Source: Acinetobacter baumannii
Lineage (GTDB): Bacteria > Pseudomonadota > Gammaproteobacteria > Pseudomonadales > Moraxellaceae
Length of the DNA: 64,000 nucleotides
Direction: 5' to 3'
NCBI RefSeq assembly: GCF_009759685.1
Contig: NZ_CP046654.1
Coordinates: 1,364,001 to 1,428,000 of the forward strand
The notes beneath the pieces are model-generated. The model saw only the letters and a list, made by a program, of their open reading frames with translations. It did not search any database and was not told the origin of the DNA. Positions 1 through 9,327 of the stretch are shown in pieces. Position 1 is the stretch's first letter, and each line of letters starts with the position of its first letter. The position numbers and the translations under genes were made by a program.

Positions 1-193
1 CATCATGCAAAATATATTTTTTCTTGCCAATACGCGATGCACGAATCTGCTGATAAATGTTGTCGGTATACCACTCTTCTAACCATTTCACTTCACGTAC
101 TGCCAAATTTGCTTTCATTGCAAATTGAGTATCCGGCAGGTTTAGCGTGGCTTTGTAGTCCACTGCATTTTCAGTAGTTTGCTTATCGCTCAT
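1..193 (-). CDS. ileS: Isoleucyl-tRNA synthetase, N-terminal part (cut by window edge)
   Basis: This is the first 64 codons of the enzyme that charges tRNA-Ile in the cytoplasm; the rest lies outside the window. The translation starts MSDKQTTENAVDYKATLNLP and reaches a GKKKYILHD stretch, the lead-in to the class I synthetase catalytic core. Its start lies 61 bases after the ribF stop on the same strand. The ribF-ileS order is common in gammaproteobacteria and supports the call. Confidence 0.9.
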   Translation of the reverse strand, partial: MSDKQTTENAVDYKATLNLPDTQFAMKANLAVREVKWLEEWYTDNIYQQIRASRIGKKKYILHD

Positions 194-254
194 GCAAGTT
201 GTCTTCCAGTTTAATCAGCTTGGGAGCCGACATGTTTTACAATCAAAATTCGAA

Positions 255-1256
255 TTAAAAAGGAAATTGTGTCGTGTCGTTACGATATTGTCGTAATTGC
301 TGCACGTCATTATCAATTCCTGCCTTAAGTGCTTCAAGCGAAGGGTAGTTCAATTCACCATGAAGATAGTGAAGAAAAGTCACCCGCATAAATAAGCCAT
401 ACAGATTAGCAGAAACATCAGGGAAATGTACTTCTAATCTCCACTCTGGATGTTCTTGCTGAATGGCTGGACGTGTACCGACATGACCTGCACCATAGAG
501 GCTGTTTTCATGATATCCGGCAATTCCGGGCTTTTCAGGATTATCCTGAAGCACTTTTTGAGTTAGCGAAGTTGTTTCGCAAATGACGTCAACGCCATAA
601 ATACCATTTAAACAAGGCTTATGACGGTTGAGACGAACATTAATCGTTGGGAAATCTAAAGTTCGTCCAATTTGGTCGCCATATTGAACACGTCCGGTAA
701 TACTGTACGGACGGCCTAATAATTTAGCTGCTAAAGCGAGATTACCCACTTGAAGCACTTGGCGAATACGAGTTGAACTGACGCGTTCACCTTCGAGTTC
801 AATCGTATGTAAATTTGTGACTTGAAAGCCGTAATTCTTTAAAAATTCGCTATTGCCTTGACGGTCTTTGCCGAAATGAAAGTCATCTCCTAAAACCAAA
901 GCTTGAGCATTTAATTTGTCTTTTAATAAATCTGCAAACTCAGAAGCACTCATGCTACGGAAATGCTGGTCAAACTTGGCAACCGCAATGTAATCCACCC
1001 CAAGTTCAGCTAGATATTCAACTTTTTCCCGTAATGAATTAATACGAGGTGGGGCATCGTAGCCTTTAAAGAACTCAAGCGGTTGGGGCTCAAAAATCAT
1101 GACCAATGTTTTTAAGCCTTGTGCTGCAGCAATTTTTTTGAGTTGAGCAATCATCGCTTGGTGACCTAAATGGACACCATCAAAATTACCAATAGTTACC
1201 GCTGTTTGTGGTAACTGGAAATTGGGCGATAACGCATTAAGACGAAGCAGTTTCAT
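255..1256 (-). CDS. ribF: Bifunctional riboflavin kinase / FAD synthetase
   Basis: Makes FMN from riboflavin and then FAD from FMN. The 333-residue protein has the usual two domains. The N-terminal adenylyltransferase domain carries TIGNFDGVHLGHQ near residues 21-33. The C-terminal flavokinase domain starts around residue 180 with GRPYSITGRV, followed by the LDFPTINV flavin-binding stretch. Length is normal for the family. It lies directly upstream of ileS and probably shares its transcript. Confidence 0.95.
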   Translation of the reverse strand: MKLLRLNALSPNFQLPQTAVTIGNFDGVHLGHQAMIAQLKKIAAAQGLKTLVMIFEPQPLEFFKGYDAPPRINSLREKVEYLAELGVDYIAVAKFDQHFRSMSASEFADLLKDKLNAQALVLGDDFHFGKDRQGNSEFLKNYGFQVTNLHTIELEGERVSSTRIRQVLQVGNLALAAKLLGRPYSITGRVQYGDQIGRTLDFPTINVRLNRHKPCLNGIYGVDVICETTSLTQKVLQDNPEKPGIAGYHENSLYGAGHVGTRPAIQQEHPEWRLEVHFPDVSANLYGLFMRVTFLHYLHGELNYPSLEALKAGIDNDVQQLRQYRNDTTQFPF

Positions 1257-1464
1257 GAACTTAAAATATGGCTATTTTTGCAAGGGCTATATATTGCCAT
1301 AATCTCACAGATTCGTCTTGTTGTTGTGTTTTTACTCAGGTATTTTTCAATACGAATACTTTCTATATCTAAAAAAATGATGAATTAAATAAAAATAAAT
1401 CAATTTTTCTTATTATTAATTTATCCTACTATAGCCTCATCCACTCTTTGATTAGAGACTTAAG

Positions 1465-2598
1465 ATGAAAAGACCCTTTTACCAATTAAATCAAAGTAAA
1501 GATGTTATACGGCATTTTACCCCAAATTGGTTTACAGCAACTATGGGTACTGGCGTGGTCAGTATGATTTTAATTCAGCTTCCATTTGCCAAATCATTTT
1601 TATTTATGCTGGCTACGCTGTTATGGCAATTTAATATTGTTCTATTTAGTGTTTTTTCAGTTCTCTATTTATTACGGTGGTTTCTTTTCCCTCATGAAGC
1701 GAAGCAAATATTTAATCATCCAAATATGAGCTTGTTTTTAGGTGCTATACCGATGGGGCTTGCAACCATACTAAATGGCTTTTTAAGCTTCGGAATCGGG
1801 CTTTACGGCGAAGTGGCAGTTCATATCGCCCAAGCTTTATGGTATATCGACGTCTTTTTAGCACTGGCTATTGCGTGGATCATCCCATTTTGCATGTTTA
1901 GCCGTCAGAATCATCAACTACATACCATGACTGCAATTTGGCTTTTACCGGTGGTTGCATGTGAAGTCGCAGCAAGTTCTGCGGGCATGTTGGTTGCACA
2001 TTTACCAGCAGATGTGCATAGCTTTCATTTATTGTTAGCGGGTTACGTACTTTGGGGAATCTCTGTTTTACCTGCATTTGCCATTTTAACGATTTTAATG
2101 TTGCGTATGGCTTTGCATCAGTTACCAGAAAAAGAAGTCGCGATTTCTAGCTGGCTTTCTTTAGGTCCGATTGGGACAGGTGCTTTAGGTCTATTGTTGC
2201 TAGGTGAGCAGGCACAAAGAGTATTTGTAAATGTTGGCTTTCCTGAGTTGGCCCATGTATTTCAAGCCTTGGGTGTTGTGGGTAGTCTGGTACTTTTAGG
2301 CTTTGGGTTATGGTGGCTTGGCCTTGCGATTTTAACAACACTTCGTCATGCAAAGACAGGTATTCCGTTTAACTTGGGGTGGTGGGGTTTAACCTTCCCA
2401 TTTGGTGTGTTTATTTTGGCTTTATTTAATTTAGGTCATCAGATTGAAGTTGTATTTTTACAATACGTCGCTGTGGCATTCAGTATTTTATTATTAGTGA
2501 TGTGGAGCGTGGTAATGAAGAAAACCTTAGCCGGAGCATACAGTGGCAAGCTATTCTTCTCTCCATGTTTGGTGGCTTTACAACAAAGAATGCAGTAA
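1465..2598 (+). CDS. TDT family transporter (TehA/SLAC1-like)
   Basis: A 377-residue membrane protein with about ten hydrophobic segments and the TDT-family opening FTPNWFTATMGTGVVS near residues 18-33. Known members export or import C4-dicarboxylates, tellurite-related anions or sulfite; the substrate cannot be read from sequence. It is a single gene on the strand opposite ribF. Nearby sulfur genes make sulfite export possible, but that is inference only. Confidence 0.8.
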   Translation: MKRPFYQLNQSKDVIRHFTPNWFTATMGTGVVSMILIQLPFAKSFLFMLATLLWQFNIVLFSVFSVLYLLRWFLFPHEAKQIFNHPNMSLFLGAIPMGLATILNGFLSFGIGLYGEVAVHIAQALWYIDVFLALAIAWIIPFCMFSRQNHQLHTMTAIWLLPVVACEVAASSAGMLVAHLPADVHSFHLLLAGYVLWGISVLPAFAILTILMLRMALHQLPEKEVAISSWLSLGPIGTGALGLLLLGEQAQRVFVNVGFPELAHVFQALGVVGSLVLLGFGLWWLGLAILTTLRHAKTGIPFNLGWWGLTFPFGVFILALFNLGHQIEVVFLQYVAVAFSILLLVMWSVVMKKTLAGAYSGKLFFSPCLVALQQRMQ

Positions 2599-2678
2599 AG
2601 GTGAAAAGGTGCAAAAAGCTTTTGCACCTGATTTATACTTACTTTCTAATTTTGTTAATTCTGATTTGAGCTTTTTGA

Positions 2679-3245
2679 ATGAACACTGATACCGCTTTAA
2701 TTATGGCACTTCCCAACGAATCTAAAGGTTTATTCGAGCAAGCAGGTATCGAAGTCCATTACAGTGGTATTGGTAAGATCAATGCTGCTTTTAAAGCGTT
2801 TGAGGTTATTCAAAAAACAGGCTGTAAAACTTTAATTAACTTAGGTACAGCAGGAAGTTCATCTTTTAATCGGCACGATTTAGTAGAAATAAAAACTTTT
2901 GTACAACGTGATATGGACGTTTCACCTTTAGGATTTGAAGTCGGGGTAACGCCGTTAGATGACCACTTGGCGGCTGAAATTCATCTCCAAACGCATTTTG
3001 CGGATTTACCAAAAGGAATTTGTGGGACAGGGGACTCATTTGAAACGGGTCAGCCGAAGGTCGCTTGTGATGTGGTCGATATGGAAGGCTATGCGTTAGC
3101 AAAAGTTTGCCACAAGTTAGGTGTACGTTTAATTTCGGTGAAATATATTACTGATGGGGCAGATGATACGGCCCATTTGGATTGGGAAGAAAACTTATTA
3201 TTGGGTGCACAAAAGCTTTTAGCACTTTATCAAAATCATTTCTAA
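2679..3245 (+). CDS. Nucleoside phosphorylase / MTA-SAH nucleosidase-like protein
   Basis: A 188-residue member of the purine phosphorylase superfamily. INLGTAGSS near residues 53-61 matches the phosphate/ribose loop, and VVDMEGYALAKVC near residues 130-142 holds the M-E pair that contacts the ribose in MTA/SAH nucleosidases. A late acid in the ITDGADD stretch is also present. It is shorter than typical Pfs (about 230), so the exact substrate is uncertain. A terminator follows at once. Confidence 0.75.
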   Translation: MNTDTALIMALPNESKGLFEQAGIEVHYSGIGKINAAFKAFEVIQKTGCKTLINLGTAGSSSFNRHDLVEIKTFVQRDMDVSPLGFEVGVTPLDDHLAAEIHLQTHFADLPKGICGTGDSFETGQPKVACDVVDMEGYALAKVCHKLGVRLISVKYITDGADDTAHLDWEENLLLGAQKLLALYQNHF

Positions 3246-3250
3246 AAAAA

Positions 3251-3276
3251 GATCGGCAAATTTGCCGATCTTTTTT
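3251..3276. terminator. Bidirectional Rho-independent terminator
   Basis: A perfect stem GATCGGCAAA/TTTGCCGATC is flanked by an A-run and a T-run. It sits between the converging nucleosidase-like gene and the rutR-like regulator, so it can end both transcripts. Confidence 0.9.
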
Positions 3277-3279
3277 ATT

Positions 3280-3900
3280 TTAGCGAGGTAATACGCCGTA
3301 GAGCATCATATGTACCGTATGCTCAATCGAACGCTGGAACATACTGCGGTTACGAAGCGTTTTCCCGGTTACCATTTCCATTTGAGTTGCAAAATCGGCA
3401 TAGTTTTGCGTAAGACCCCAAATATTGAGAATTAAAAGTTCCGGGTCGATATCCGGTGAAATTTTTCCTTGCTCTTGCCAAGTTTGAATGACCTTAGCTT
3501 TGCGCTTAAATAGCTTTTTCAAGGGCCCTTTCAGTATAGGCAAAATATGCGGTGCCCCTTGAATAATTTCTAAAGCAAATAGTCGCGAAGCTTTTGGTTG
3601 GCTACGAGAAAGTTCGATTTTTTGAATTAAATAATGAGACAAGGCTTCGGCTGGTTCTAACTCAGCTTCTAAGGTTTGTAAGGGAGCTAGCCATTTTTGT
3701 AAAACTGTGGTCAGCACTTCCACATATAAAGACTCTTTATTTTCATAGTAATAGAAAATATTCGACTTATGCATGTCAGCGAGTTGGGCAATTTCATCCA
3801 GACTTGCGCCACTGAACCCATATAGTGAAAACACATCAAGGGCGGCAGCAAGAAGCTGATTGCGCTTTTGGGTACTCTTCTTTTGTTCCATTTGCTGCAT
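3280..3900 (-). CDS. RutR-like TetR family repressor
   Basis: A 206-residue TetR regulator. The N-terminal helix-turn-helix reads ASLDEIAQLADMHKSNIFYY near residues 32-51. The ligand domain contains SRLFALEIIQGAP and WGLTQNYADFATQMEMVTG, which closely match E. coli RutR, the uracil/thymine-responsive regulator of pyrimidine breakdown. No rut genes are nearby, so its targets are elsewhere. ATG at 3900 and a second ATG three codons later are both possible starts. Confidence 0.8.
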   Translation of the reverse strand: MQQMEQKKSTQKRNQLLAAALDVFSLYGFSGASLDEIAQLADMHKSNIFYYYENKESLYVEVLTTVLQKWLAPLQTLEAELEPAEALSHYLIQKIELSRSQPKASRLFALEIIQGAPHILPILKGPLKKLFKRKAKVIQTWQEQGKISPDIDPELLILNIWGLTQNYADFATQMEMVTGKTLRNRSMFQRSIEHTVHMMLYGVLPR

Positions 3901-4160
3901 AAATTAAAAAGATAGTGTTCCCATTGTAAGGTAAATCGTTTGATTTGTGCACAGGTGTCTCACTTTTTTAGTGAAAAAACGGATAGTTATTTGAGCAATA
4001 GATATACTATTGTGCAAAAAATAGAGAGATTCACTAGTTTATTGTTATTCTTAAAAATATTTTTTAATCTTCGCCCTAAAAAAGAGCAATAAATCATCAG
4101 TTTTATTGCTCGTTAATTGGGCATTTTTCGGTTGAATGGTTCTCATTACTCATCTCAACC

Positions 4161-4961
4161 TTAAGTGGCTAAAACGGCATCGAGTACTTGTTGTTCAAGC
4201 TGAGCAAAAGTAATGCTCTTTTTCCGTGGACGCGGCAAATTAACTTGAAAACTTTGAGCAATCTGACCTTTATCTAACAATATAATGCGGTCAGCCAGTT
4301 GCACTGCTTCACTTACATCGTGTGTAACTAAAATGGCAGTAAAACCTTGCTCTTTCCATAAACGTTCAATCAAGCTTTGCATCTCAAGACGAGTTAACGC
4401 GTCTAATGCACCCAAAGGTTCATCTAACAATAAAATACGGGGAGTATGAGATAACGCACGGGCTAGGGCAGTACGTTGTCGTTGTCCACCAGAGAGCTGT
4501 GAAGGCCATTGTCCCGCTTTTTCTTTTAAACCTACTTTCTCTAATAATTCTTCTGCCAAAGCATGTTGCGATTTTGGTAGCCCAAGTTGAACGTTCTGAA
4601 GAATATTTCTCCAAGGAAGTAACCGTGGGTCTTGAAACATAACCCGTATGTCATCGTTAGTAATACCTTCACGCAAATGTCGGGCAGATTTAAATTTGAT
4701 TTCTCCAAAACTGGCTTTTTCAAGTTGGGCAATTAAGCGCAATAAAGTACTTTTACCGCAGCCACTACGACCAACAATAGCTAAAAATTCGCCCGGTTGA
4801 ATATGAAGGTTAAGATCTTCAAGAACTTTAACTTCACCATAAAACTTATAAAGCTGTTCAATCAGAATCTCTGCGCCTACCACAGGTTCTTGTGACTCTG
4901 AATGGTTTTCTGGAATGAGCTCTACGTCATTCTGATTAATATTTAAATTCAGATTTGTCAT
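4161..4961 (-). CDS. ssuB: Alkanesulfonate ABC transporter ATP-binding protein
   Basis: ATPase subunit of the importer for aliphatic sulfonates. Walker A is GRSGCGKST at residues 64-72, the signature is LSGGQRQR, and Walker B is ILLLDEP. It is the last gene of the ssu cluster and begins 13 bases after ssuC. The roughly 30-residue N-terminal extension before the core is longer than in E. coli SsuB. Confidence 0.9.
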   Translation of the reverse strand: MTNLNLNINQNDVELIPENHSESQEPVVGAEILIEQLYKFYGEVKVLEDLNLHIQPGEFLAIVGRSGCGKSTLLRLIAQLEKASFGEIKFKSARHLREGITNDDIRVMFQDPRLLPWRNILQNVQLGLPKSQHALAEELLEKVGLKEKAGQWPSQLSGGQRQRTALARALSHTPRILLLDEPLGALDALTRLEMQSLIERLWKEQGFTAILVTHDVSEAVQLADRIILLDKGQIAQSFQVNLPRPRKKSITFAQLEQQVLDAVLAT

Positions 4962-4974
4962 ATTCTAAGCTCCT

Positions 4975-5772
4975 TTATTTTTGATAACCGGCATGCCAGC
5001 GTAGTAAATAACGTTCCAAAAGTTGCGCTAGAACATCGGCTAATTTGCCTAATAGGGCATAAAGAAGAATACCGACCAGAACTACATCTGTTTGCAAAAA
5101 CTCTCGTGCATTCATAGTCATATAGCCAATACCTGCTTGTGCTGAAATAGTCTCAGCTACAATGAGCAGCACCCAAACCAGTCCTAAAGCAAAACGTAAA
5201 CCAACTAAAATCGAGGGCATCGCACCTGGTAGAATAATTTCTTTGTAAAGCTGCCAACGTGAAAGACCATAGCTTTTACCCATCTCAATTAATTGTGGAT
5301 CGACTGAACGGATACCGTGATAGGTGTTGATATAAATAGGGAAGAAGACTCCGACCGCCACCAAAAATAATTTGGCTGTTTCATCAATACCGAACCACAA
5401 GATAACCAGTGGAATAAGTGCTAATGCTGGGATGTTACGAATCATTTGCAAGGTTGTATCGAGCAGGGTAGAGGCGAAACGTGAAGACCCATTGAGCAGA
5501 CCCAATAGCAAACCTAAACCACCCCCAATAAATAGTCCGAGTAAGGCCCGTCCTGCACTGACTTTAACGTGCTGCCAAAGCTCGCCGCTAATGAGTAGAT
5601 GCCAAAAAGCAGAAACGACAGCCGTAGGAGCCGGCAGAATACGATTTTCTAAAAGGCCTGAACTTGACGCAATTTGCCAAACAACCAATAGAACAATCGG
5701 GAAAATCCAAGGCAGCAGACGCTGCCCGACTTGTTTCGTTCCACGTGAAACAATATTTATATCTTTGCTCAT
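4975..5772 (-). CDS. ssuC: Alkanesulfonate ABC transporter permease
   Basis: Inner-membrane permease of the sulfonate importer: 265 residues, about six membrane segments, and the EAA-type loop [17 protein letters not shown] that contacts the ATPase. Its ATG overlaps the ssuD stop as ATGA, showing translational coupling. Confidence 0.9.
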   Translation of the reverse strand: MSKDINIVSRGTKQVGQRLLPWIFPIVLLVVWQIASSSGLLENRILPAPTAVVSAFWHLLISGELWQHVKVSAGRALLGLFIGGGLGLLLGLLNGSSRFASTLLDTTLQMIRNIPALALIPLVILWFGIDETAKLFLVAVGVFFPIYINTYHGIRSVDPQLIEMGKSYGLSRWQLYKEIILPGAMPSILVGLRFALGLVWVLLIVAETISAQAGIGYMTMNAREFLQTDVVLVGILLYALLGKLADVLAQLLERYLLRWHAGYQK

Positions 5773-6950
5773 GCAGGCTCCTTGACGGAACTATTTTGTT
5801 TCTTCTCGTCTGGAACATAGTTGTTGGCAATGATTTCACCGAATGGACCAGTTAAGTTTGGTTGAGCAAGTTTAGCTCGGGTCTCGATTGGTAATAATGG
5901 GAATACTAACTCTGCAAAACGGATTGACTCTTCAAGGTGTGGATAGCCTGAGAAAATAAAGGTATCGATACCTAAATCCGCATATTCCTGAATACGTGCA
6001 GCAACGGTTTCAGGATCGCCGACAAGTGCTGTACCTGCACCACCGCGGACTAGACCGATACCTGCCCAAAGATTTGGGGATACTTCAAGTTTGTCTCGAT
6101 TACCGCCGTGTAGAGCCGCCATGCGTTGCTGACCCACTGAGTCCATTTGTGCAAATTTTTTCTGTGCTGCAGCAATAGTTGCATCATCCAGATATTGGAT
6201 AAGCTCGTTAGCTGCTGCCCATGCTTGTTCATTGGTTTCACGAACAATGACATGCAAACGAATGCCATAAGTTAATTTACGGCCCTTAGCCTCAGCTTTG
6301 GCACGAACATGTTCGATCTTTTCTTTCACGGCTGCAGGTGGTTCACCCCAAGTCAGGTAGGTGTCGACTTGCTCAGCCGCGAGTTCAACAGCAACATCTG
6401 AAGAACCACCGAACCAAAGAGGTGGATAAGGTTTTTGAACAGGTGGGTAAAGTAGTTTTGCATCATCTACTTGTAAGCGTTCACCGTGGAATGTAAAAGC
6501 TTCACCCGTATGTGAACGCGTCAAAATTTCACGCCAGATTTTTACGTATTCATTGGCTGTTTGATAACGCGTTGAGTGATCTTCATATAAACCGTCACCG
6601 CGTAGTTCTGCTTCATCGCCACCTGTCACTAAGTTGAGTAGAACACGACCATTCGACAAGCGGTCAAATGTTGCAGCCATACGAGCTGCCAACGCTGGTG
6701 TTGTTACCCCCGGACGTAATGCAACTAAAAACTTAAGGTGTTGAGTTGCATCAATTAGGCTTGCCGCAGTAATCCATGGGTCTTCACATGAACGGCCCGT
6801 TGGAATAAGTACACCTTCGTAACCCAAGTTATCTACTGCCACAGCAATTTGCTTCATATAGGCATGGTCAACCTGACGAGCGCCTTTACTTGTACCTAAA
6901 TAGCGACTATCACCGTGGGTAGGAATAAACCAGAAAATTTTCATGTGCAT
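5769..6950 (-). CDS. ssuD: FMNH2-dependent alkanesulfonate monooxygenase
   Basis: Splits alkanesulfonates to aldehyde plus sulfite with FMNH2 and O2, supplying sulfur under sulfate starvation. The start [17 protein letters not shown] and the GRSCEDPW segment are diagnostic for SsuD of the bacterial luciferase superfamily. At 393 residues it is near full length. The first ATG (6950) and a second at 6944 are both usable. No flavin reductase gene (ssuE) is present in the cluster, so FMNH2 must come from another locus. Confidence 0.93.
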   Translation of the reverse strand: MHMKIFWFIPTHGDSRYLGTSKGARQVDHAYMKQIAVAVDNLGYEGVLIPTGRSCEDPWITAASLIDATQHLKFLVALRPGVTTPALAARMAATFDRLSNGRVLLNLVTGGDEAELRGDGLYEDHSTRYQTANEYVKIWREILTRSHTGEAFTFHGERLQVDDAKLLYPPVQKPYPPLWFGGSSDVAVELAAEQVDTYLTWGEPPAAVKEKIEHVRAKAEAKGRKLTYGIRLHVIVRETNEQAWAAANELIQYLDDATIAAAQKKFAQMDSVGQQRMAALHGGNRDKLEVSPNLWAGIGLVRGGAGTALVGDPETVAARIQEYADLGIDTFIFSGYPHLEESIRFAELVFPLLPIETRAKLAQPNLTGPFGEIIANNYVPDEKKQNSSVKEPA

Positions 6951-6970
6951 TACCTATATATCTATTGAAA

Positions 6971-7954
6971 TTACTTGGCACCCCAAACAGCTTGTTTAAT
7001 GCTGATTGGTTTAGGGATGATGCCTTGTTGAGTAAAGATGTCTGCAAGCTGCTGTTGTTCAGCAATGACTTTGCTGTTAAGTGGAGCTGCCGATGATGGA
7101 CGTGGACGGCGTTTAATAAATAAGTCACTGGTCGCAGGTTTTAGGCCTGTACTTTGGCCAATCGCACTTGCAGTTTCTGCTTGATGGCTTTGAACCCATT
7201 TGTCAGCTTGATTGATCTGCTTGATGAGTCCTGGAACAGCTTTTGGATATTGCTTAACAAAATTTGGAGCGGCTAAGTAAAAGGTATAGTTCGGGCTTAG
7301 GCCTTTACCAGATGCAAGAACACGAGCTTGGTCTTCTAATTGTGCTGAAGCGTAGTACGGATCCCATATTGCCCATGCATCAACGGCTCCTTTTTGGAAT
7401 GCAGCGCGAGCATCGGCAGGTGTGAGCCAAATTGGGGTAATGTCGCTCCATTTTAAGCCTGCTTTACGTACGGCCTGAACGAGTAGGTAATGTGAGCTAG
7501 AACCTTTCTGTAGCGCAATACGTTTACCTTTTAGGTCCTTAAGCTGTTTTAGTTGTGAGTTTTTGGGAACTAAAATTGCCGAGGCCAATGGTTTGGCTGC
7601 TTCATAAGCAATGTAATATAAAGGCTTGCCAGCGGCTTGAGCGTAAACCGGGGGCGTGTCTCCAGTAACGCCAACATCGAGTGAGCCAACAGCTAAGGCT
7701 TCTAAAATTTGAGGGCCAGCGGGGAACTCATTCCAAGTGATTTTGGCATTTGGAAATTCTTGTTCAAATAGTTTCTGCTGTTTGGCAATCGCGAAGTTAA
7801 TCGAACTTTTTTGAAAACCAATACGAAGTTCTTTCACTGTTGGGTCAATTGCCCAAGCAGGTGCTGCGATTGTTAAACCTAATACAGCGACCGCGCTAAA
7901 GTGCTTAACTAACTGAGTCCACTGACTCTTATTAAATAATGACTGATGTTGCAT
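6971..7954 (-). CDS. ssuA: Sulfonate-binding periplasmic protein, copy 1
   Basis: A 327-residue NMT1/SsuA-type binding protein. It has a signal peptide of about 35 residues ending APAWA and the family motifs WNEFPAGPQILEAL, GVTGDTPPVYAQAAG and ALQKGSSSHYLL. It delivers sulfonates to SsuBC. It lies between ssuD and a second binding-protein gene in one transcription unit. Confidence 0.88.
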   Translation of the reverse strand: MQHQSLFNKSQWTQLVKHFSAVAVLGLTIAAPAWAIDPTVKELRIGFQKSSINFAIAKQQKLFEQEFPNAKITWNEFPAGPQILEALAVGSLDVGVTGDTPPVYAQAAGKPLYYIAYEAAKPLASAILVPKNSQLKQLKDLKGKRIALQKGSSSHYLLVQAVRKAGLKWSDITPIWLTPADARAAFQKGAVDAWAIWDPYYASAQLEDQARVLASGKGLSPNYTFYLAAPNFVKQYPKAVPGLIKQINQADKWVQSHQAETASAIGQSTGLKPATSDLFIKRRPRPSSAAPLNSKVIAEQQQLADIFTQQGIIPKPISIKQAVWGAK

Positions 7955-8025
7955 ATTGATATCCTTGTTCCCTTAACACAAGGCACAGCATTTATATCGT
8001 TATTTAAGCTGTGCCCAAGCTGGGT

Positions 8026-8994
8026 TTATTTCAGTTTTAAAATGGCTTCTTGAATGGTGAGCTTGTTGGGAATGAGCTTTTGCGCGTAGAAGGCATCAGC
8101 TACATATTGTTGTTCTTGAGCTACCTTGTCAGATATTGGCTGAACTCCAAAACCCATACGTGAAATGGATGTTTTGAGTACATCAAACTCAAGTGCCGTA
8201 GGTTTTTCGAGTAGCTTGGCAGCCTCATCTTGGTGTGTGCTGACCCATTCAGTTGTCTGGTTTAGCGTTTGTACAACCGTGTTCAGAACTTTTGGATTAT
8301 TTTCTGCAAATTTACGATCAGCTAAGTAGAACTGATGATTGCTTACCAAGTTTTCACCTGTTGCCAGAACGCGGGCCTGAATTTGATGTTCAGCTGCTGC
8401 AAAGAACGGATCCCAAATCACCCATGCGTCGACAGCTCCTTTTTCAAAGGCTGCACGCGCATCTGATGGTGGTAAATAAACAGGTTGAATATCACTTAAG
8501 CTCAAGTGATTTGCTTCTAAGACTTTTAATAAAAGGTAGTGAACATTCGAACCTTTATTCAGTGCGACACGTTTTCCTTTTAAGTCTTTAATAGACTGGA
8601 TTGGAGAATCTTTTTGTACCAATAACGCTTCTGCTTTTGGTGCAGCAGGTTGATTTGCAACATAAACTAAATTTGGATTGGCTGCTTGAGCAAAAATAGG
8701 TGGTGCTTCACCTGCTTCGCCTAACGAAACACTTCCTACATTTAGGCCTTCAAGTAATTGAGGTCCTGCAGGAAACTCAACCCATTTCACTTGTACGCCT
8801 TGATCTTTGAGCGCTTTTTCCAAGTCACCACGTGCTTTTAGAATAGGAAGGATGCCATATTTCTGATAGCCGATATTTAAAGTTGTCGTGGTGTGCTCCT
8901 CTTTTTTGGCACAACCACCTAGCATCATCACTCCCGCAAGACTGGCAGCAATGACTGAATATTTTGCCCATGAAGTGGAATTAAAAAGTGCCAT
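8026..8994 (-). CDS. Sulfonate-binding lipoprotein, copy 2 (SsuA-like)
   Basis: A second SsuA-type binding protein, 322 residues. Its signal ends in a lipobox (LGGC near residue 28), so it is predicted to be lipid-anchored, unlike the neighbouring copy. Shared motifs include WVEFPAGPQLLEGL and GEAGEAPPIFAQAA. It is the first gene of the ssu cluster. The two copies may bind different sulfonates or taurine-like compounds; this is inference from duplication and divergence. Confidence 0.85.
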   Translation of the reverse strand: MALFNSTSWAKYSVIAASLAGVMMLGGCAKKEEHTTTTLNIGYQKYGILPILKARGDLEKALKDQGVQVKWVEFPAGPQLLEGLNVGSVSLGEAGEAPPIFAQAANPNLVYVANQPAAPKAEALLVQKDSPIQSIKDLKGKRVALNKGSNVHYLLLKVLEANHLSLSDIQPVYLPPSDARAAFEKGAVDAWVIWDPFFAAAEHQIQARVLATGENLVSNHQFYLADRKFAENNPKVLNTVVQTLNQTTEWVSTHQDEAAKLLEKPTALEFDVLKTSISRMGFGVQPISDKVAQEQQYVADAFYAQKLIPNKLTIQEAILKLK

Positions 8995-9327
8995 GTGGTT
9001 TCGTGCTCCCCGAAAGAGAAAAAGAAAAATAATTGGATGAGCAGATACCCTAAAGGGATTTTTATTTCGTAAAAAATAAATATTCAGTCTTTATTTATGC
9101 AAAAAAAAGCTAAAAACTTTCGGCGATAAACTTATGCAAAAAAATGATTTATTGAACAGAATAATATTTATAAAAAGATATTTAAGTATATGTAAATAAA
9201 ATAAAAATTATTAAAATAGAAAAATTTAAAGATTTAAAAAAAGTACAACCATACATTAATTACCTTTATGGTTGTACTTTTTAGACTAAGCTTATCTGAA
9301 ATAAGAATATCTTAAAAAATGCATAGT
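8995..9327. promoter_or_regulatory. AT-rich spacer upstream of the ssu cluster
   Basis: No gene is seen. The very AT-rich stretch 9040-9240 should hold the ssu promoter, reading left. The argA terminator occupies 9238-9282. No confident CysB or Cbl site could be read. Confidence 0.5.
9238..9282 (-). terminator. Terminator after argA
   Basis: Inverted repeat AAGTACAACCATA/TATGGTTGTACTT with a T-run on the minus strand, placed just past the argA stop. Confidence 0.85.
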
